Source: Psococerastis gibbosa
Taxonomy: Eukaryota; Arthropoda; Insecta; Psocodea; Psocidae
Direction: 5' to 3'
DNA: 64,000 bases
NCBI GenBank assembly: GCA_963971405.1
Contig: OZ020490.1
Location: 25,631,464 to 25,695,463 of the forward strand
Below, one piece after another: positions 45,686 to 56,835 of the stretch. The notes under the pieces were generated by a model. That model saw only the letters and a list, made by a program, of their open reading frames with translations, did not search any database and was not told where the DNA came from. Each line of letters opens with the position of its first letter. Positions within the stretch are counted from its first letter, which is position 1. The position numbers were made by a program, and so were the translations under genes.

Positions 45686-45985
45686 AACGGCCTTACTTAC
45701 CATGTTGATTCCATGAGAGCAGACCATGTTTCAAACTGCGGCAAACTTGGTAGTGTGCACAGCGTTGGCAGGGGAACATGATAACGCGCTGAGACTATAG
45801 CCTACCAGTCAGTCTACGTCAGCTCCGATTTATTCGTGTGACTTTACCATGTTCCCCAAGTGGTTCGGAATCCACTATAATCAGGAGGTCCACCCTGTCA
45901 ACTCCTCTTTCCCCGAATTGAAGGAGTCTGCCCTTAGGGTGCCTCACTCTCCCTGCCAGGCAGACAGGGTTACTTAAAGGCCGCT
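45686..45985 (+). mobile_element. SINE-B
   Basis: CCAACGGCCTTACTTACCAT head, GCGGCAAACTTGGTAGTGTG, CCAAGTGGTTCGGAATCC and CAGACAGGGTTACTTAAAG. It has small internal deletions and lacks the far 3' tail. Confidence 0.8.
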
Positions 45986-46455
45986 GTGTAGTGACCGTTT
46001 TAATATCTCAAAATTGTTTGTGTAACTTTTACCCTAAAATTAGATATCCCCAAAATTTTGCCACCTATTCGGAAATAGGTACAACACTGACTCACAGTAC
46101 ATTTTTTTTTCTTTTTTTAGGAGGCTACAAGCATGAGTGATATGGCGTACGGTACCCTCTTTACATAGATCCTATCTAATTCTTAAAATTATTGAGTAGG
46201 CTACCTACTTGTAGAAGGCTAAATAAATTAACTGAAGAACAGGCTCATTAATTAACAGACAGGAGTAAAAAATTGTTAATGTTTCATTGGCCATCACAGT
46301 ACAATCCAAAAATACAGCACGACAGCACACTTTACACATGTCTTATTACAATTCAGAGCACCGGCTTTATAGAAGTGTCACCCGACAGCAGGTTACGACA
46401 ATATTGAAATGGGTACGACTCAGATCAGATTAAATTCAAGTGTGTCACGAAATAA

Positions 46456-46596
46456 GGCGGGGCTTCCACCTACGTCAATCGTCAATGAGAAATATGAAAT
46501 TGAAGGTTTAGCAGACATTAAAGACATACTAAAAATTCTGCTACCACGTCAAAACCATATTTCTCATTGACGATTGACGTATGTGGAAACACCGCC
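46456..46596. mobile_element. Harbinger-like fold-back MITE (TAA duplication)
   Basis: GGCGGGGCTTCCACCTACGT to ATGTGGAAACACCGCC, TAA on both sides. Arms CAATCGTCAATGAGAAATAT. The loop GCAGACATTAAAGACATACT is shared with 53306-53456, whose arms differ. Confidence 0.9.
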
Positions 46597-46744
46597 TAAA
46601 TAATAGGATCAACCAGGAAACTCATCAATTTTACCACCAAGTAGAAGGTCTCTCCTTTGGGGTGGCAAGCAGCAAGGTACCCACAAGAACAATGTAAACA
46701 TTATTTAAAACTTACTTTAAACCAATTACGATGCATTGTATGGA

Positions 46745-47118
46745 GGCAAGGGTGAAATGGTCACGAACAACAACAGACTGGCCAGTAAAATACAAGCGGC
46801 TGAGATGAAGTTCAATGAAGAACAAGAAGGGATAGGATTAGAAATGATGTGGTGTGAAGTGAGGAGTTCAGGGTGACAGAACCACTGGTGGAGAAGACAG
46901 CAAAAAGGAGACTGTAATGGTTTGGACACGTACCGACAGGTGCTAGTGGAAGAAATAGAAGGAACACGAAGACCAAAGAAGAGTCACAGGGACCAGATTG
47001 AGGATTATCTCAGAACAGTGAGATTGGTACAAGAGGACGTGTTAAAAATCAGAAGGAGAGACAGGAGGGAGCAGAGGAGGCTCACATGTCTCGCCCGCGA
47101 AAGAGCTGACTATAGATG
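46745..47118 (+). pseudogene. LINE ORF2 C-terminal fragment
   Basis: The plus strand includes KIQAAEMKFNEEQEGIG..., CNGLDTYRQ, then an open stretch VLVEEIEGTRRPKKSHRDQI and EDYLRTVRLVQEDVLKIRRR ending ERADYR, stop. It resembles the K-x-x-AAEM-[RK]-F-L-R-R-I-x-G...RRLRWFGHV order of LINE ORF2, heavily mutated. Confidence 0.65.
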
Positions 47119-47253
47119 AGTAACACCTCTATACAATACCCACGGTGTCTTAACAATTCCAGCCTTAAACATAACATAGTGTAAGGCCTCTTCAGAGCAC
47201 AACACTTTAAGCCTTAAATGAAGCGCCTCACAATGTATGAGCATTCCCCATGA

Positions 47254-47510
47254 CTTTTAATTTACAATGACCCAATTAGATAGTATGTAAATTGGCAAGA
47301 AAATACGTGTTTAATCATAATCAATTGAAGGTTTATGCCAACACAGACAGGCGTAACATTAAGACTTTCAACAGAAACTTTTAATTTAGAACAATCCGAT
47401 TAGTTACAGTATGTAAATTGGCAAGAAAATACGTGTTTAATCATAAACAAATGAAAGTTTAAATGCCTACACGGATAGGCATAACGCTAAGACATTCAAC
47501 AATAATTTAG
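47254..47510 (+). repeat. Tandem duplication, 124-bp period
   Basis: CTTTTAATTTA starts at 47254 and 47378, followed by GTATGTAAATTGGCAAGAAA and AATACGTGTTTAATCATAA in both units. A third start is abortive near 47500. Confidence 0.85.
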
Positions 47511-47984
47511 AACCTGTGTATAAGTCTAATTAGTAGACGTTTACAGTAAAATTAAGTTTAGGCCCATTGGAATTGGACCATCCTTCCATTACACGTAATA
47601 TTGATCCTAAGCTACCAGAGACAAAAGTACATTTGGCAAAAATTATGGTGACTAAGTTGTAAAATATAATTGTACAAAAAATATGAGCTAAGCCTGTTGC
47701 CTAATAATTCATACTTATACGATAAGTTCTATATTACCTATGTGTACATTGGGCTTTTAATAAAATACTAAAATGTTTAATACTAATGTTTGATACATTT
47801 ACGGTATAGCCTATGTGTTTTTATGGTCATGGTTATAAAATGAAATATTAGTAATGGACCACTTTCAAATAGAAAATTCTCCTCCTTGCTGTGATTGGCC
47901 ATTAACTTGGGGACAGAGGGGCCGTGGAGCAGTCCGCTGTCCGTAATTACAAACAGCAACAACAGGGTTGCCACTTGGAAGAAC
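47511..47984. other. No gene recognised
   Basis: Unassigned. Confidence 0.4.
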
Positions 47985-48257
47985 TAAAAATTTCTCTCCA
48001 TAAGTTATGTATGATGATGAACCACGTCAATCAGGCGAACTTTCCTATAAAATAATCCAATGAGATTGAGGTGTTGCATTCCATATAATTAACTTATAGG
48101 GAGGTGCACCGTTTCACTTTTGGACAATTATGACCCATGGTGCCTCTCCCCATAAGTTAAGTATGATGATGAACCACGTCAATCAGGGAACATTTCTATA
48201 AAATAATCCATTGTGAATGGCTTTGTGAATCCCATACTTAACTTGTAGAGAGGTGCA
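47985..48257. mobile_element. Pair of about 120-bp MITEs in tandem
   Basis: Each unit opens TCTCYMCATAAGTTA, continues ATGATGATGAACCACGTCAA and TAAAATAATCCA, and closes TTAACTTRTAGRGAGGTGCA, so its ends are inverted. The units are about 47985-48107 and 48138-48257. Confidence 0.7.
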
Positions 48258-48631
48258 TCACTTTACATGCATCTCACATGCATGGGAAAGTTCTCTTTCT
48301 TCTTTCCTTCTGCTTTCATTTGATGCTAATTCTCATTTTTTCGATTCTCATTTTTACAAATACAGTACGAATACGAAAGAATAAAAAAACACGACTTTGG
48401 TACTACTGGCTGTTACGTTAAATGCCATAAAATGCTGCAAGATAACAATACCACACTGCTTTCTATAACATTTACGTTAGACTACAAGGTTCTCCCAAAT
48501 ACACCAACTTTAGCAGAATTAACGACCATTGTGCACAGCTAGGGGAAAATCAGACAGCTGCGGGCACTTATGCTACCGGTAGCAACTTTATATACTGTAT
48601 GTAGGCGCAGTAGTACTACCACCCTAACTTG
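48258..48631. other. No gene recognised
   Basis: Unassigned. Confidence 0.4.
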
Positions 48632-48771
48632 GGCGGCGTTTCCACCGACCTCGTCTGTAAATGCTACCGTGATATTGACGTGGTAGCAGACATTTTTAGA
48701 CTGTCTTTAATGTCTGCTACCACGGCAATATCACGGTAGCTTTCACATACGAGGTCGGTGGAAACGCCGCC
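48632..48771. mobile_element. Harbinger-like fold-back MITE
   Basis: GGCGGCGTTTCCACCGACCT to GGTCGGTGGAAACGCCGCC. The loop GACGTGGTAGCAGACATTTT faces AATGTCTGCTACCACGGC. The right flank is TTA and the left flank TTG. Confidence 0.88.
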
Positions 48772-48818
48772 TTAAAGAGCAGTATTTCCAACGTTTGCGT
48801 GTTGCAGCTAGCGCCTTA

Positions 48819-48886
48819 GGCACTTATTCCACCAACGTCAATACTACATTTACTATCACTATTGCGCCGTTGGTGGAATAAGCGCC
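48819..48886. mobile_element. Miniature (68-bp) Harbinger-like MITE
   Basis: GGCACTTATTCCACCAACGT to GGTGGAATAAGCGCC, TTA on both sides. The shared TGGTAGCAGACATT core is missing, so it may be the minimum mobile unit or a deletion product. Confidence 0.75.
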
Positions 48887-48986
48887 TTACTAGCAACCCC
48901 CCCCCCCCTTCGCGTTCATTGCAAAGTCAATTTTCATGGGAAATAACAATCGTAGACCCGAAAAAGGTCACACAATTCAAAAACTT

Positions 48987-49060
48987 GGACTTGGCGGGAT
49001 TCCAACCCACGATCTATGCCTGGCAGGGTCACCTTGTTACCTCTTACACCACAAGCCTCC
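48987..49060 (-). pseudogene. tRNA-like sequence, degenerate
   Basis: The minus strand shares GGCATAGATCGTGGGTTGGA and ATCCCGCCAAG with the tRNA-like copies at 1910-1982 and 2343-2408, and has GGCTTGTGGTGTAAGAGGTA as box A region. Box B is mutated (GGTTGGAATCC). A third member of that tRNA-derived family. Confidence 0.55.
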
Positions 49061-49162
49061 CACGACTAGAGTTAATCCTCTATATCATGATCTTCGATAA
49101 GATTAGTATTAGCTATTGTTCTTTAATTAATGGTCTTGAGAAAGCAAGGAAGTGGTGCTTAG

Positions 49163-49535
49163 GTCAACGGCCATACCAAGTTGAATCCACCAGAACAGAG
49201 CCTGTTCCTAACTGCGGCAAGCTTGGAAATGTGCACAGCATTTGGCAGGGGAACATGGCGGTGGGACATGATAACGCGCTGAGACTGGCAATCAGTCGAA
49301 GTGCGGGTCGAGTCCTTGCCACCTCCGAATGAATCGTGCGACTTTATCATGTTCCCCGAGTGGTTCGGAATCCACTATAATCAGGAGGTCCGCCATGTTA
49401 GTCAACCCCCCTTCTCCCCGAGGTGAGGGAAGCTGCCCTTAGGGTGCCTCAAGTTCATTAACAGACTCACTCCCCCTGCCAGGCTGACAAGGTTGCAGAA
49501 ATGCTGAAAGCAGGCGTTGGAAAACAAACAAACAG
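49163..49535 (+). mobile_element. SINE-B, nearly full length
   Basis: TCAACGGCCATACCAAGTTG to GGCGTTGGAAAACAAACAAAC, with GGGACATGATAACGCGCTGA and box-B-like GGGTCGAGTCCTTGCCACC intact. Best copy for the tRNA-like internal region. Confidence 0.85.
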
Positions 49536-50474
49536 CTCTATAGGTTAGAACGGCAGAATATGGAGGCTTACCTACTTACTCTATTTATGAATACATCAAT
49601 CTGAATTCCATTCTATATCATTCAAAGAAAAAGATACTAGAGTAACACCAGGCATTTCCCCCCAAAAAACAATAATCTCTCTGTTTATCATACCACCAAA
49701 TAGTTTCTTAGAACAATTGATTTGAGCTCAAATATTATATTAGTTAACATCTTGGTTTGCAGTAATGAGAAGAGCGTAAGATGATCATGTTCTAGGTAAG
49801 CATTAAACAGTGAAGCGGAGGCACTATACACAGTGTGAATTGTTTCCGTTGCAATGCCATTTACGGTTCACACTGAATCAGTGCCTGGCTAAGGGGCCAG
49901 GAGGGTCATGGGCACAGGAAGAGGTCAATTGGTACATTCATTAAATTGTTTATGTGCGATTAATCTTTACAAAAAAAATTGATTGTGGAATATTCTTCTA
50001 AGCCCAAAGGGCACATAAGACTGCTCTGCCCGAGTTAGGGCCTCCCACACAATTCCGGCCCATGAGCCCCCCACAAGGCCAAACTCGGCACTGCTCAGAA
50101 TGTCCTACAGCAACATGTAGGGGAGCCTGGCAAACGTTAAAAACATTACTTAACTGTCAAGTAGCATGATGCATAGGAAATATTATCAAGCACCAATTTA
50201 CTATACAACCTTTCAATCAATTGGACGGAGTTTAATTATAGAAATGCACAGAAAATAAAATTTGAAAATAATTCTTAATCTAGGAAAAATAGGAAAATTT
50301 AGTATGAAAAATTACTTAGGCCTACTTGTATTGTCTCACACTCAATAGCTACCATAGTGTATTGCAAAGAAAAGAAGTCTATGGAGAAAAAGCCATGAGG
50401 GGTCTTGGTCAGCATTAAGGCATAACATTCCAAATTGTTGGTAAACACAACCTGAAGTTATTTTGACTAGGGCT
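49536..50474. other. No gene recognised
   Basis: Contains a 45-bp imperfect hairpin at 49838-49882 (CAGTGTGAA...TTCACACTG). Otherwise unassigned. Confidence 0.45.
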
Positions 50475-50757
50475 CTATATTAGACAGGTATTGTCATCCG
50501 CCATTTTTGATCCATTATACGTCTTTTGTATAAGCCAAGCATTGGGTGTTTACCTATTTATTTTTAGAAATTTATCGTTATTTATTTATTATCATTTAAT
50601 AAACGTTCTACCAATTAGGGAAGTGTTTAATAAAAAATAATAATAAACCGTGTTTTCGTTCTTTTCAATCTTTTTCTTTATTAACTGTTTACTTCAATAC
50701 TTACCATATAGGAATTGTAGGATAAAAAATGGCGGATGACAATACCCGGGTATATAG
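50475..50757. mobile_element. MITE with GGTATTGTCATCCGCCATTT ends
   Basis: GGTATTGTCATCCGCCATTT near 50487 and AAATGGCGGATGACAATACC near 50728-50747 are perfect inverted repeats for at least 22 bases; a weaker match extends to CTATAT/ATATAG. The interior is AT-rich. No duplication resolved. Confidence 0.75.
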
Positions 50758-51412
50758 TTCCTCAATTTTGACAAAATTAATTAATATCTCGATCTACAAC
50801 CAAAAACCTAATAGAATAACAATTTGAAAATTTCTAAAAATTATAAGCTTCCACAGTAAATTTTCAATTTCTCACCTTGCACAAAAATAGTAATGGTAAT
50901 TGTAATTAACAGATTTTACGACAAATGTAAGATTTCTAGATGGAGGACAGTCAAAATGAAAATAATATCATACTTGCATAAAAGTTCATAGTCGCCTACA
51001 TAGCGTTTTAAAAGGGGAAAAGCGGGGTCGGTGCTTGTTCAAATTGTGTTCTATAATGTACTTTAATAGTGCAATATGTTATCATTCATATGGTTCGGTG
51101 CTTTTATGAAATCTCCCTACACCTGATCGGCCAGAGCTGAAAGTCTTCAAAAAGTTTGTAGTCGTAGATCGAGAAATTAATTATTGTCACCAAAAAAAAC
51201 CCGGCCACTCCTTGACAAACAAACAAACAATTTGGAACGATTTTTACCTTTAGTGCTACTTTAAATTTGTTTTAATTTAATATTAATAATTCTTCTCGCA
51301 ACATGGGGGAAGACTCTGAAACCTACCAACCCCCTCACCAGAGAACCATTGCATTGGTTGGCTTTAACATTAGATATACACTTCCAAATGAGAGAGAAAT
51401 CTTTAACATTAA
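50758..51412. other. No gene recognised
   Basis: Contains a degenerate, split R6 unit (about 51000-51145). Confidence 0.4.
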
Positions 51413-51553
51413 GGCGGTGTTTCCACATGCGTCAATCGTCAATGAGAAATATGGTTTTGACGTGGTAGCAGAATTTTTAGTATGTCTTAAATGTCTGCTA
51501 ACACTTCAATTTCACATTTCTCATTGACGATTGACGCATGTGGAAACACCGCA
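51413..51553. mobile_element. Harbinger-like fold-back MITE (TAA duplication)
   Basis: GGCGGTGTTTCCACATGCGT to ATGTGGAAACACCGCA, TAA on both sides. The arms match 46456-46596 and the loop is in reverse orientation (GACGTGGTAGCAGAATTTTT). Confidence 0.9.
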
Positions 51554-52325
51554 TAAGAAAGACCTCAATCGCTACTTCGGAAGAAACAGACACAGCTCAA
51601 AAATTGTCGATATCGACTTAATAACGCTAAAATATATATTTTTTAAATTTATTGTGCGTTAATGTAGTGTGTATATTTTCCCGGCGAGGGCAGTTATGTC
51701 ATTTTCTATTTGGCGGGAACCGTCAAGTAGCTTAATTCATTATGAAAAAACCTTAACTTCAATTTCTGTAAATTGATAGATTTAGAGGTGTGCCCTTTTC
51801 TTCCGAAGTAGCGATATATAGAAATTAAAGTCTTTTTCCTTTGGCAAGCTCACACAAAGGTATGGTGATGTATTTAGTAGGAAAAACCATCCACAGTATA
51901 TAATGGTTTGGAATGTCACGGACAAGGAATGCACGCTTAAAACAACTTTCAACCAATGCAGCATCCGAACAACCTGGAAATGACGGTTTACAGCTATGCT
52001 ATCTTATTAGCACCGCCTTCTATCCGGCTGCTTGGTTATTCAGGTTACCGTTAAGTCACAGATAATATTTCGAAACATCAAGAGTTCCTTCTATCAGGTT
52101 TCTACCTTCGAAAAGGAGATGTGGTATTTAGACAGACGCTATAACCTGAATTTCATAGCTTTGAACATTCGGGGGTATATTTTTCTACCCCATCGAAACT
52201 CTTTATCTGCCAACCATTAGGGACAAGATGTTGGGTTGGGTACGTTTCGGTGATAATTTATAAATTTATGCATATGTTTATTGATGCGTAGCTGTGTTAG
52301 CATTGTAATAAAAATTAAATAATAA
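51554..52325. other. No gene recognised
   Basis: Unassigned. Confidence 0.4.
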
Positions 52326-52521
52326 TAAATATTGACTTTTTGTTCTATTAATAAGCTAACCTAGCGCAGTTAGGGCTCTCTTGCACTGAACTAGGGAGAC
52401 CAGAGAGTGCCTGCTTTACATGTCCTCCGAAGCATGGACAGAAAATGCATCAAGTGTGGGACTCGAATCAACAACGGTTCGGGTGAAAGTCGGAGTCTGT
52501 ACCACTACTCCACATGTCCTG
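52326..52521 (-). mobile_element. SINE-A
   Basis: Minus-strand copy with head ACATGTGGAGTAGTGGTACA, box B TTGATTCGAGTCCCACAC, CATGCTTCGGAGGACATG body and AACAAAAAGTCAATATTTA tail. Confidence 0.8.
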
Positions 52522-53305
52522 ACAGTTGTGCGTGGGTGTAATTATAATAATTCATTCTATGCAAAGAGAGGCAGCTATAAACAGGTTAATGGATAAGTAT
52601 CATGTCTCTACCATCGATATCATATGTCGCGTCGGGATCACTTTGGGAGGTAGTTTTCTCCAATGGTTCGCTTATATATTTAAGCGTCATCTTAAACAGA
52701 CTGTAAGACAGAGATAGTTTTCTATGTTTTCTATGGGGTAATGGTGTAACTTATGAAATGCAGACTAAGTAACTTTTTTCTAGGGTTGCTTATACTTGTC
52801 AATGAAAGAGTAAACAACTCGTGATGCACTCCAGGAACAATCGCATAAGTTAAACAATAGAATATACCTACACTTTTTTATTATTTGAAATAATTACCAT
52901 CAATAGAATCTGCGACTTAACGACCATGCAGTACAATATTTACACAGTACAAAATTTCAATAGAACGTATTATATAGGTACAACACAATATATTGCTCTC
53001 ATGATTAGCTTATAAGAAGAAAATAATATGAAAAAAGATAGCCATTGCATTTGAAAAAAAAAAAACTATGAACAGTTCCTACAGTATCGTAATTGAAATC
53101 GCCGGGGCCATATATTTGGAGTATATAAACTGCTTATGCCATATGCTTATGAATTACTAAACCGAGACGGGGCTCTGATTGGTTGATTGCGGAACCCATT
53201 TCTTTGTTAGGTATATTTTTATTATTGTTTATTGTGGCAAAAAGTATGAATATTTAATACTTTTTCTCACAACAAATTTTAAATCAGCATCAACAAACGT
53301 GTTTA
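52522..53305. other. No gene recognised
   Basis: Unassigned AT-rich DNA. Confidence 0.4.
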
Positions 53306-53456
53306 GGGGGGTATTCCATATACGTACAACGTCAACGAAAAATTGAAAAATGACGTTTTAGCAGACATTAAAGACATACTAAAAATTCTGCTACCACGTC
53401 AATTTACGTCATTTTTCAATTTTTCGTTGACGTTGTACGTATGTGGAATGGGCACC
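53306..53456. mobile_element. Harbinger-like fold-back MITE (TTA duplication)
   Basis: GGGGGGTATTCCATATACGT to ACGTATGTGGAATGGGCACC, TTA on both sides. The loop TTTTAGCAGACATTAAAGAC is the one found in 46456-46596, though the arms are unrelated. Confidence 0.9.
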
Positions 53457-53582
53457 TTAGTTTCTTTCATCACTGACTTATTTTCCTTTTAATTCCATCA
53501 AAAATATGAGCTTGTGTATACAATATTATTATTATCTAATGAAAATGTAAACTAGAGGTCAGAATTATTCTTTTTTGGGTTA

Positions 53583-53850
53583 GGCGACCATTCCACCGTC
53601 GAATTTACTTCATTTGTGATTTTGTCATTGACGTTTGTTTTGTTTTAAGGAGACTATTATGTAGATACTTAACTCATCTATTATAAATTAAGTTATAATA
53701 TGGTAGAGACTTATTAATGATGTCTGCTACCATATTATAACTTAATTTATAATAGATATGTTAAGTATCTACATAATAGTCGCCTTAAAACAAAACAAAC
53801 GTCAATGACAAAATCACAAATGAAATAAATTCGCCGGTGGAATGGCCACC
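53583..53850. mobile_element. Harbinger-like fold-back MITE (TTA duplication)
   Basis: GGCGACCATTCCACCGTCGA to CGCCGGTGGAATGGCCACC, TTA on both sides. Long arms include AGGAGACTATTATGTAGATA, and the core retains GATGTCTGCTACCATATT. Confidence 0.9.
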
Positions 53851-54519
53851 TTAGTAATATATATTTTTGTTTGTAATCTCTGCCGCCAGGCAGCGCTACG
53901 ACTCCTTACACTAGCAGTCTACTCCAAGTCTATGGTCGAAGCCATTATAGGAAATATAGTACTCATTGTACGTATTTTTAATACTAGAAAAAAGACAAGC
54001 TGGAATGGAGAGAAGTATGAAAGTAGAGACGAAGCGGAGAGCTGCTTAGTCTATTTTTATCTGAAGCTGGCTTTGTTTATAGGGATAAGCAAGTCGTAAA
54101 ATGAAAATTTTGAGATTACTGATTGTAATTGCCGTGGGGTAGGCTATATAATAAAAGAACTAAACTAAATTTGATAGTTAGATAGTATTTTTTTAAGCAT
54201 CCCGTATCCGGCCGGATATCATCTTGTTATCCGGTATCCGGCCGGATATTAATTTTCGGACGGATATCTGGTGGTGACCGGATATCCGATTATCCTTAAA
54301 TCGAAGACAAGAAAGTAACATCTGTGAAATTTACGGCGTTTACCAACAACGATCTACAATGTCTGACTACGATACGCTTAGCTCAATGCTAACATAACAA
54401 AATATATATTAAAATATGTATTTAAAATCAGGACATAATTAAAATGGCAATTGAAGGAATGCTTACATTTACATTAAAAGTGAACAACTTATTAAAACCA
54501 TTAAAAATATGCTGCACGA
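53851..54519. other. No gene; palindromic GGATATCCGG cluster
   Basis: At 54196-54296, TATCCGGCCGGATA occurs twice with further GGATATC/GATATCC words, giving dense overlapping palindromes. I recognise no gene. Confidence 0.5.
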
Positions 54520-54760
54520 GGAATATAACGTAGGGCTCTTTATAAACGGGTATTCTCCATAGAAATATATTACTGGAACGGCGGGAGCCATAATATCCCT
54601 TACGGGGCACCCGTTAACCATAAGCCAACTATCAGAGATAAGTACCAACGTAAAAAAAATCTGGACCCGGTCAAAACTCTGTACTTAGCTTGTGCAGGCT
54701 AGACTAGCAGTCATATTGATAACGGTCTACAGCCACGCGATGGTATTCTCATTCCGACAG
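54520..54760 (+). repeat. R9 repeat, copy 1
   Basis: TTCTCCATAGAAATATATTA, CACCCGTTAACCATAAGCCA, CTATCAGAGATAAGTACCAA and TATTGATAACGGTCTACAGC match 58395-58745. Family unknown. Confidence 0.65.
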
Positions 54761-54847
54761 AGCGGTGGGAAATTGACCTGCGCTGTAAGGCTAAGGCCTA
54801 AAAAAAATATTATGGCTCCAAATCTCAATAGATATCTAGTACACCAC

Positions 54848-54910
54848 GACCACGCTGACAGGGTTGCTTGAAGCACAAATGCTGAAAGCAGGGGTTGGAA
54901 AGCAAACAAT
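54848..54910 (+). mobile_element. SINE-B 3' tail
   Basis: CACGCTGACAGGGTTGCTTG, ATGCTGAAAGCAGGGGTTGG and AAAGCAAACAATT; only the 3' end. Confidence 0.65.
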
Positions 54911-56171
54911 TGTGTAATTTTTGCAACTAGAAGTGATAAAAATAGTACAGAAATGGGTGGATATGTTGCTTCAAGCAGTTAGAACCATTCTTCTCTTGAA
55001 AAAACGTTGCTTCGCATTCCTTTTGATATGGAATGGAATTGCGAAAAAGGGACTCCACAACATGAAACGTAATTTTCGCCGTTCCCACCACCATGGCAGA
55101 GTGAGAATAGCCGTAAATTCAGAGCCCTAATATACAATAAATAGATATCGCAATAAATAAATAAAGAGCTACCTTCAATCGATGGGCACTTCATCAACTT
55201 CAAAGCAAAAGGTTACACGGAAACATTTTAATTCTGTTTCAATGCAACATAAGCCACAGAAATTAAAGTCCATGTATATCTTACTGTAGCACAGCAAGAT
55301 TGATAGTTTTGGAAGCCATAATTTAATACGTCAATTTAATATAACAAAAATTACTCAAATGCCTTTGCTTCATTCGAATTGTGCATTGTGAAACAAATTA
55401 GGCACTGAGGTAATCTAAGAAATTAATTTAGTTATACATTTATGCAGAAGAGTTAAGACAGAGATTACCCATTATTTTGTAAACAAAGAAAGAAATGAAA
55501 TGAAAATGATGTTATGAAAATATCATAAAACATACGTTTTTTTCGCAACTAAATTATCATTGTTTTAGAAAAAAACGATAAAGTGAATTAAACAGATTTT
55601 ATAGTAATCAGACGGTAAATAAAATAGTCTATTTTTTTTTTTTTTTTTTTTTTAAAGGAATCTTGTATTTTTTACGAATTTGTCATCAGGCCACTATTAT
55701 CTTTGCGACTATGAAACGAGGAATAAATTATTTTAATAAGAATACCCAGATCTGTACTTTGTTTACAAACCAGTTGCAAATCTCTGCCTAAAGATATTTT
55801 CACATAATTGAAAATTGCATGGGAGAGTTGATGAAGTGACTACGATTTGTTGCCTCCCATTAACAGAGTGTGGGCAAATAATACTATTTATCAATCAGCA
55901 TTTGTCAGTCAAATTTTTCAGGTAGCTTTCATTCTTATTAAAATTAACTAGAACCGTTACAGAAATATACAATAAAATTAAACACTGACAAGAATTATGA
56001 TACAAGCCCCTAAAATAAACCCAAAGGCTACAATCTTCATTGTATTCGATTCAAATAAATATGAGCATAAATCGGCATTATGAGCAATAAGTACAACTTC
56101 CTTTCTTGGCTAATGGAACAGCAGAAGAATCCGGGCCAATGGGCAATGGATATAAGATTGTTCAATAAAAT
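54911..56171. other. No gene recognised
   Basis: AT-rich, with a T run at 55631-55653. Short open frames have no motif. Confidence 0.45.
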
Positions 56172-56287
56172 GTTGACTATTTTGTTCTATTACTAAGCCA
56201 ACCTAGCTGAGTTAGAGTTATAAAGCCCTCTCTTACACTCAACTAGGAAGACCCGGGACTGCCTGCTTTACATGTCCTGCAAAGCAT
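56172..56287 (-). mobile_element. SINE-A, head missing
   Basis: Minus strand from CATGCTTTGCAGGACATG to the AACAAAATAGTCAACATTT tail; the tRNA-like head is replaced by a LINE scrap. Confidence 0.75.
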
Positions 56288-56400
56288 GAAACAAGAGAGG
56301 GAAGACCTCAGAACCCTCGCTCTCTCACTGGATGATACTCAAGACCGGAACACCTGGAGGATGACGATCCATGCCACCGACCCCTTGCGAGGCAAGATAA
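56288..56400 (+). pseudogene. LINE ORF2 C-terminal scrap
   Basis: The plus strand reads EDLRTLALSLDDTQDRNTWR then MTIHATDPLRGKIRQ, stop: the A-x-DR-x-x-W-R-x-x-I-x-x-x-DP ending of a LINE ORF2. It lies between two SINE-A copies. Confidence 0.6.
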
Positions 56401-56409
56401 GGCAATAAA

Positions 56410-56569
56410 TAAATGAAGGACTTCTCTTACACTCAACTGGGAAGGCCCGTGACGCCTACTTTACATGCCCTCCGAAGCATGGCCAGAAAATATAGGTAAT
56501 GTGGGATTCGAACCAACAACCTTTCGGGTGAAAGTCAGAGTTCGTACCACTAAACTACATGTCTTGACA
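56410..56569 (-). mobile_element. SINE-A downstream of the Cindr-like gene
   Basis: Minus-strand copy with GACATGTAGTTTAGTGGTACG head, TTGGTTCGAATCCCACAT box B and CATGCTTCGGAGGGCATG body. It lies just past the candidate poly(A) signal. Confidence 0.8.
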
Positions 56570-56663
56570 ATAACAATAGAACAAAATTACAAACCGAACA
56601 TGGCCCAATAGCCCACATTCTTCTGTCCCTTGATCAGACTCTAACCGTCAGAATCTTTATAAT

Positions 56664-56669
56664 TTTATT
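56664..56669 (-). terminator. Candidate poly(A) signal of the Cindr-like gene
   Basis: AATAAA on the minus strand, about 165 bases 3' of the TGA. It is the first exact hexamer downstream of the stop and lies before the SINE-A copy at 56410-56569, so the 3' UTR would be short (roughly 56640-56835). The position is seen; its use is inferred, and cDNA could show another site. Confidence 0.45.
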
Positions 56670-56835
56670 CTTCCTCTGCGTTTTCGCGATTTGTTTATCA
56701 ACCAAACAAGCAAAACTCTATGTAAAAATATATTAACGACAGAGGGGGGGACTACTCTTATTTACCAACCTTAGACAACCGAAAACACTAAAAATAGAAA
56801 TATAGAGCGTTATTGCCGCCCGGAGCCTCGTTGTG

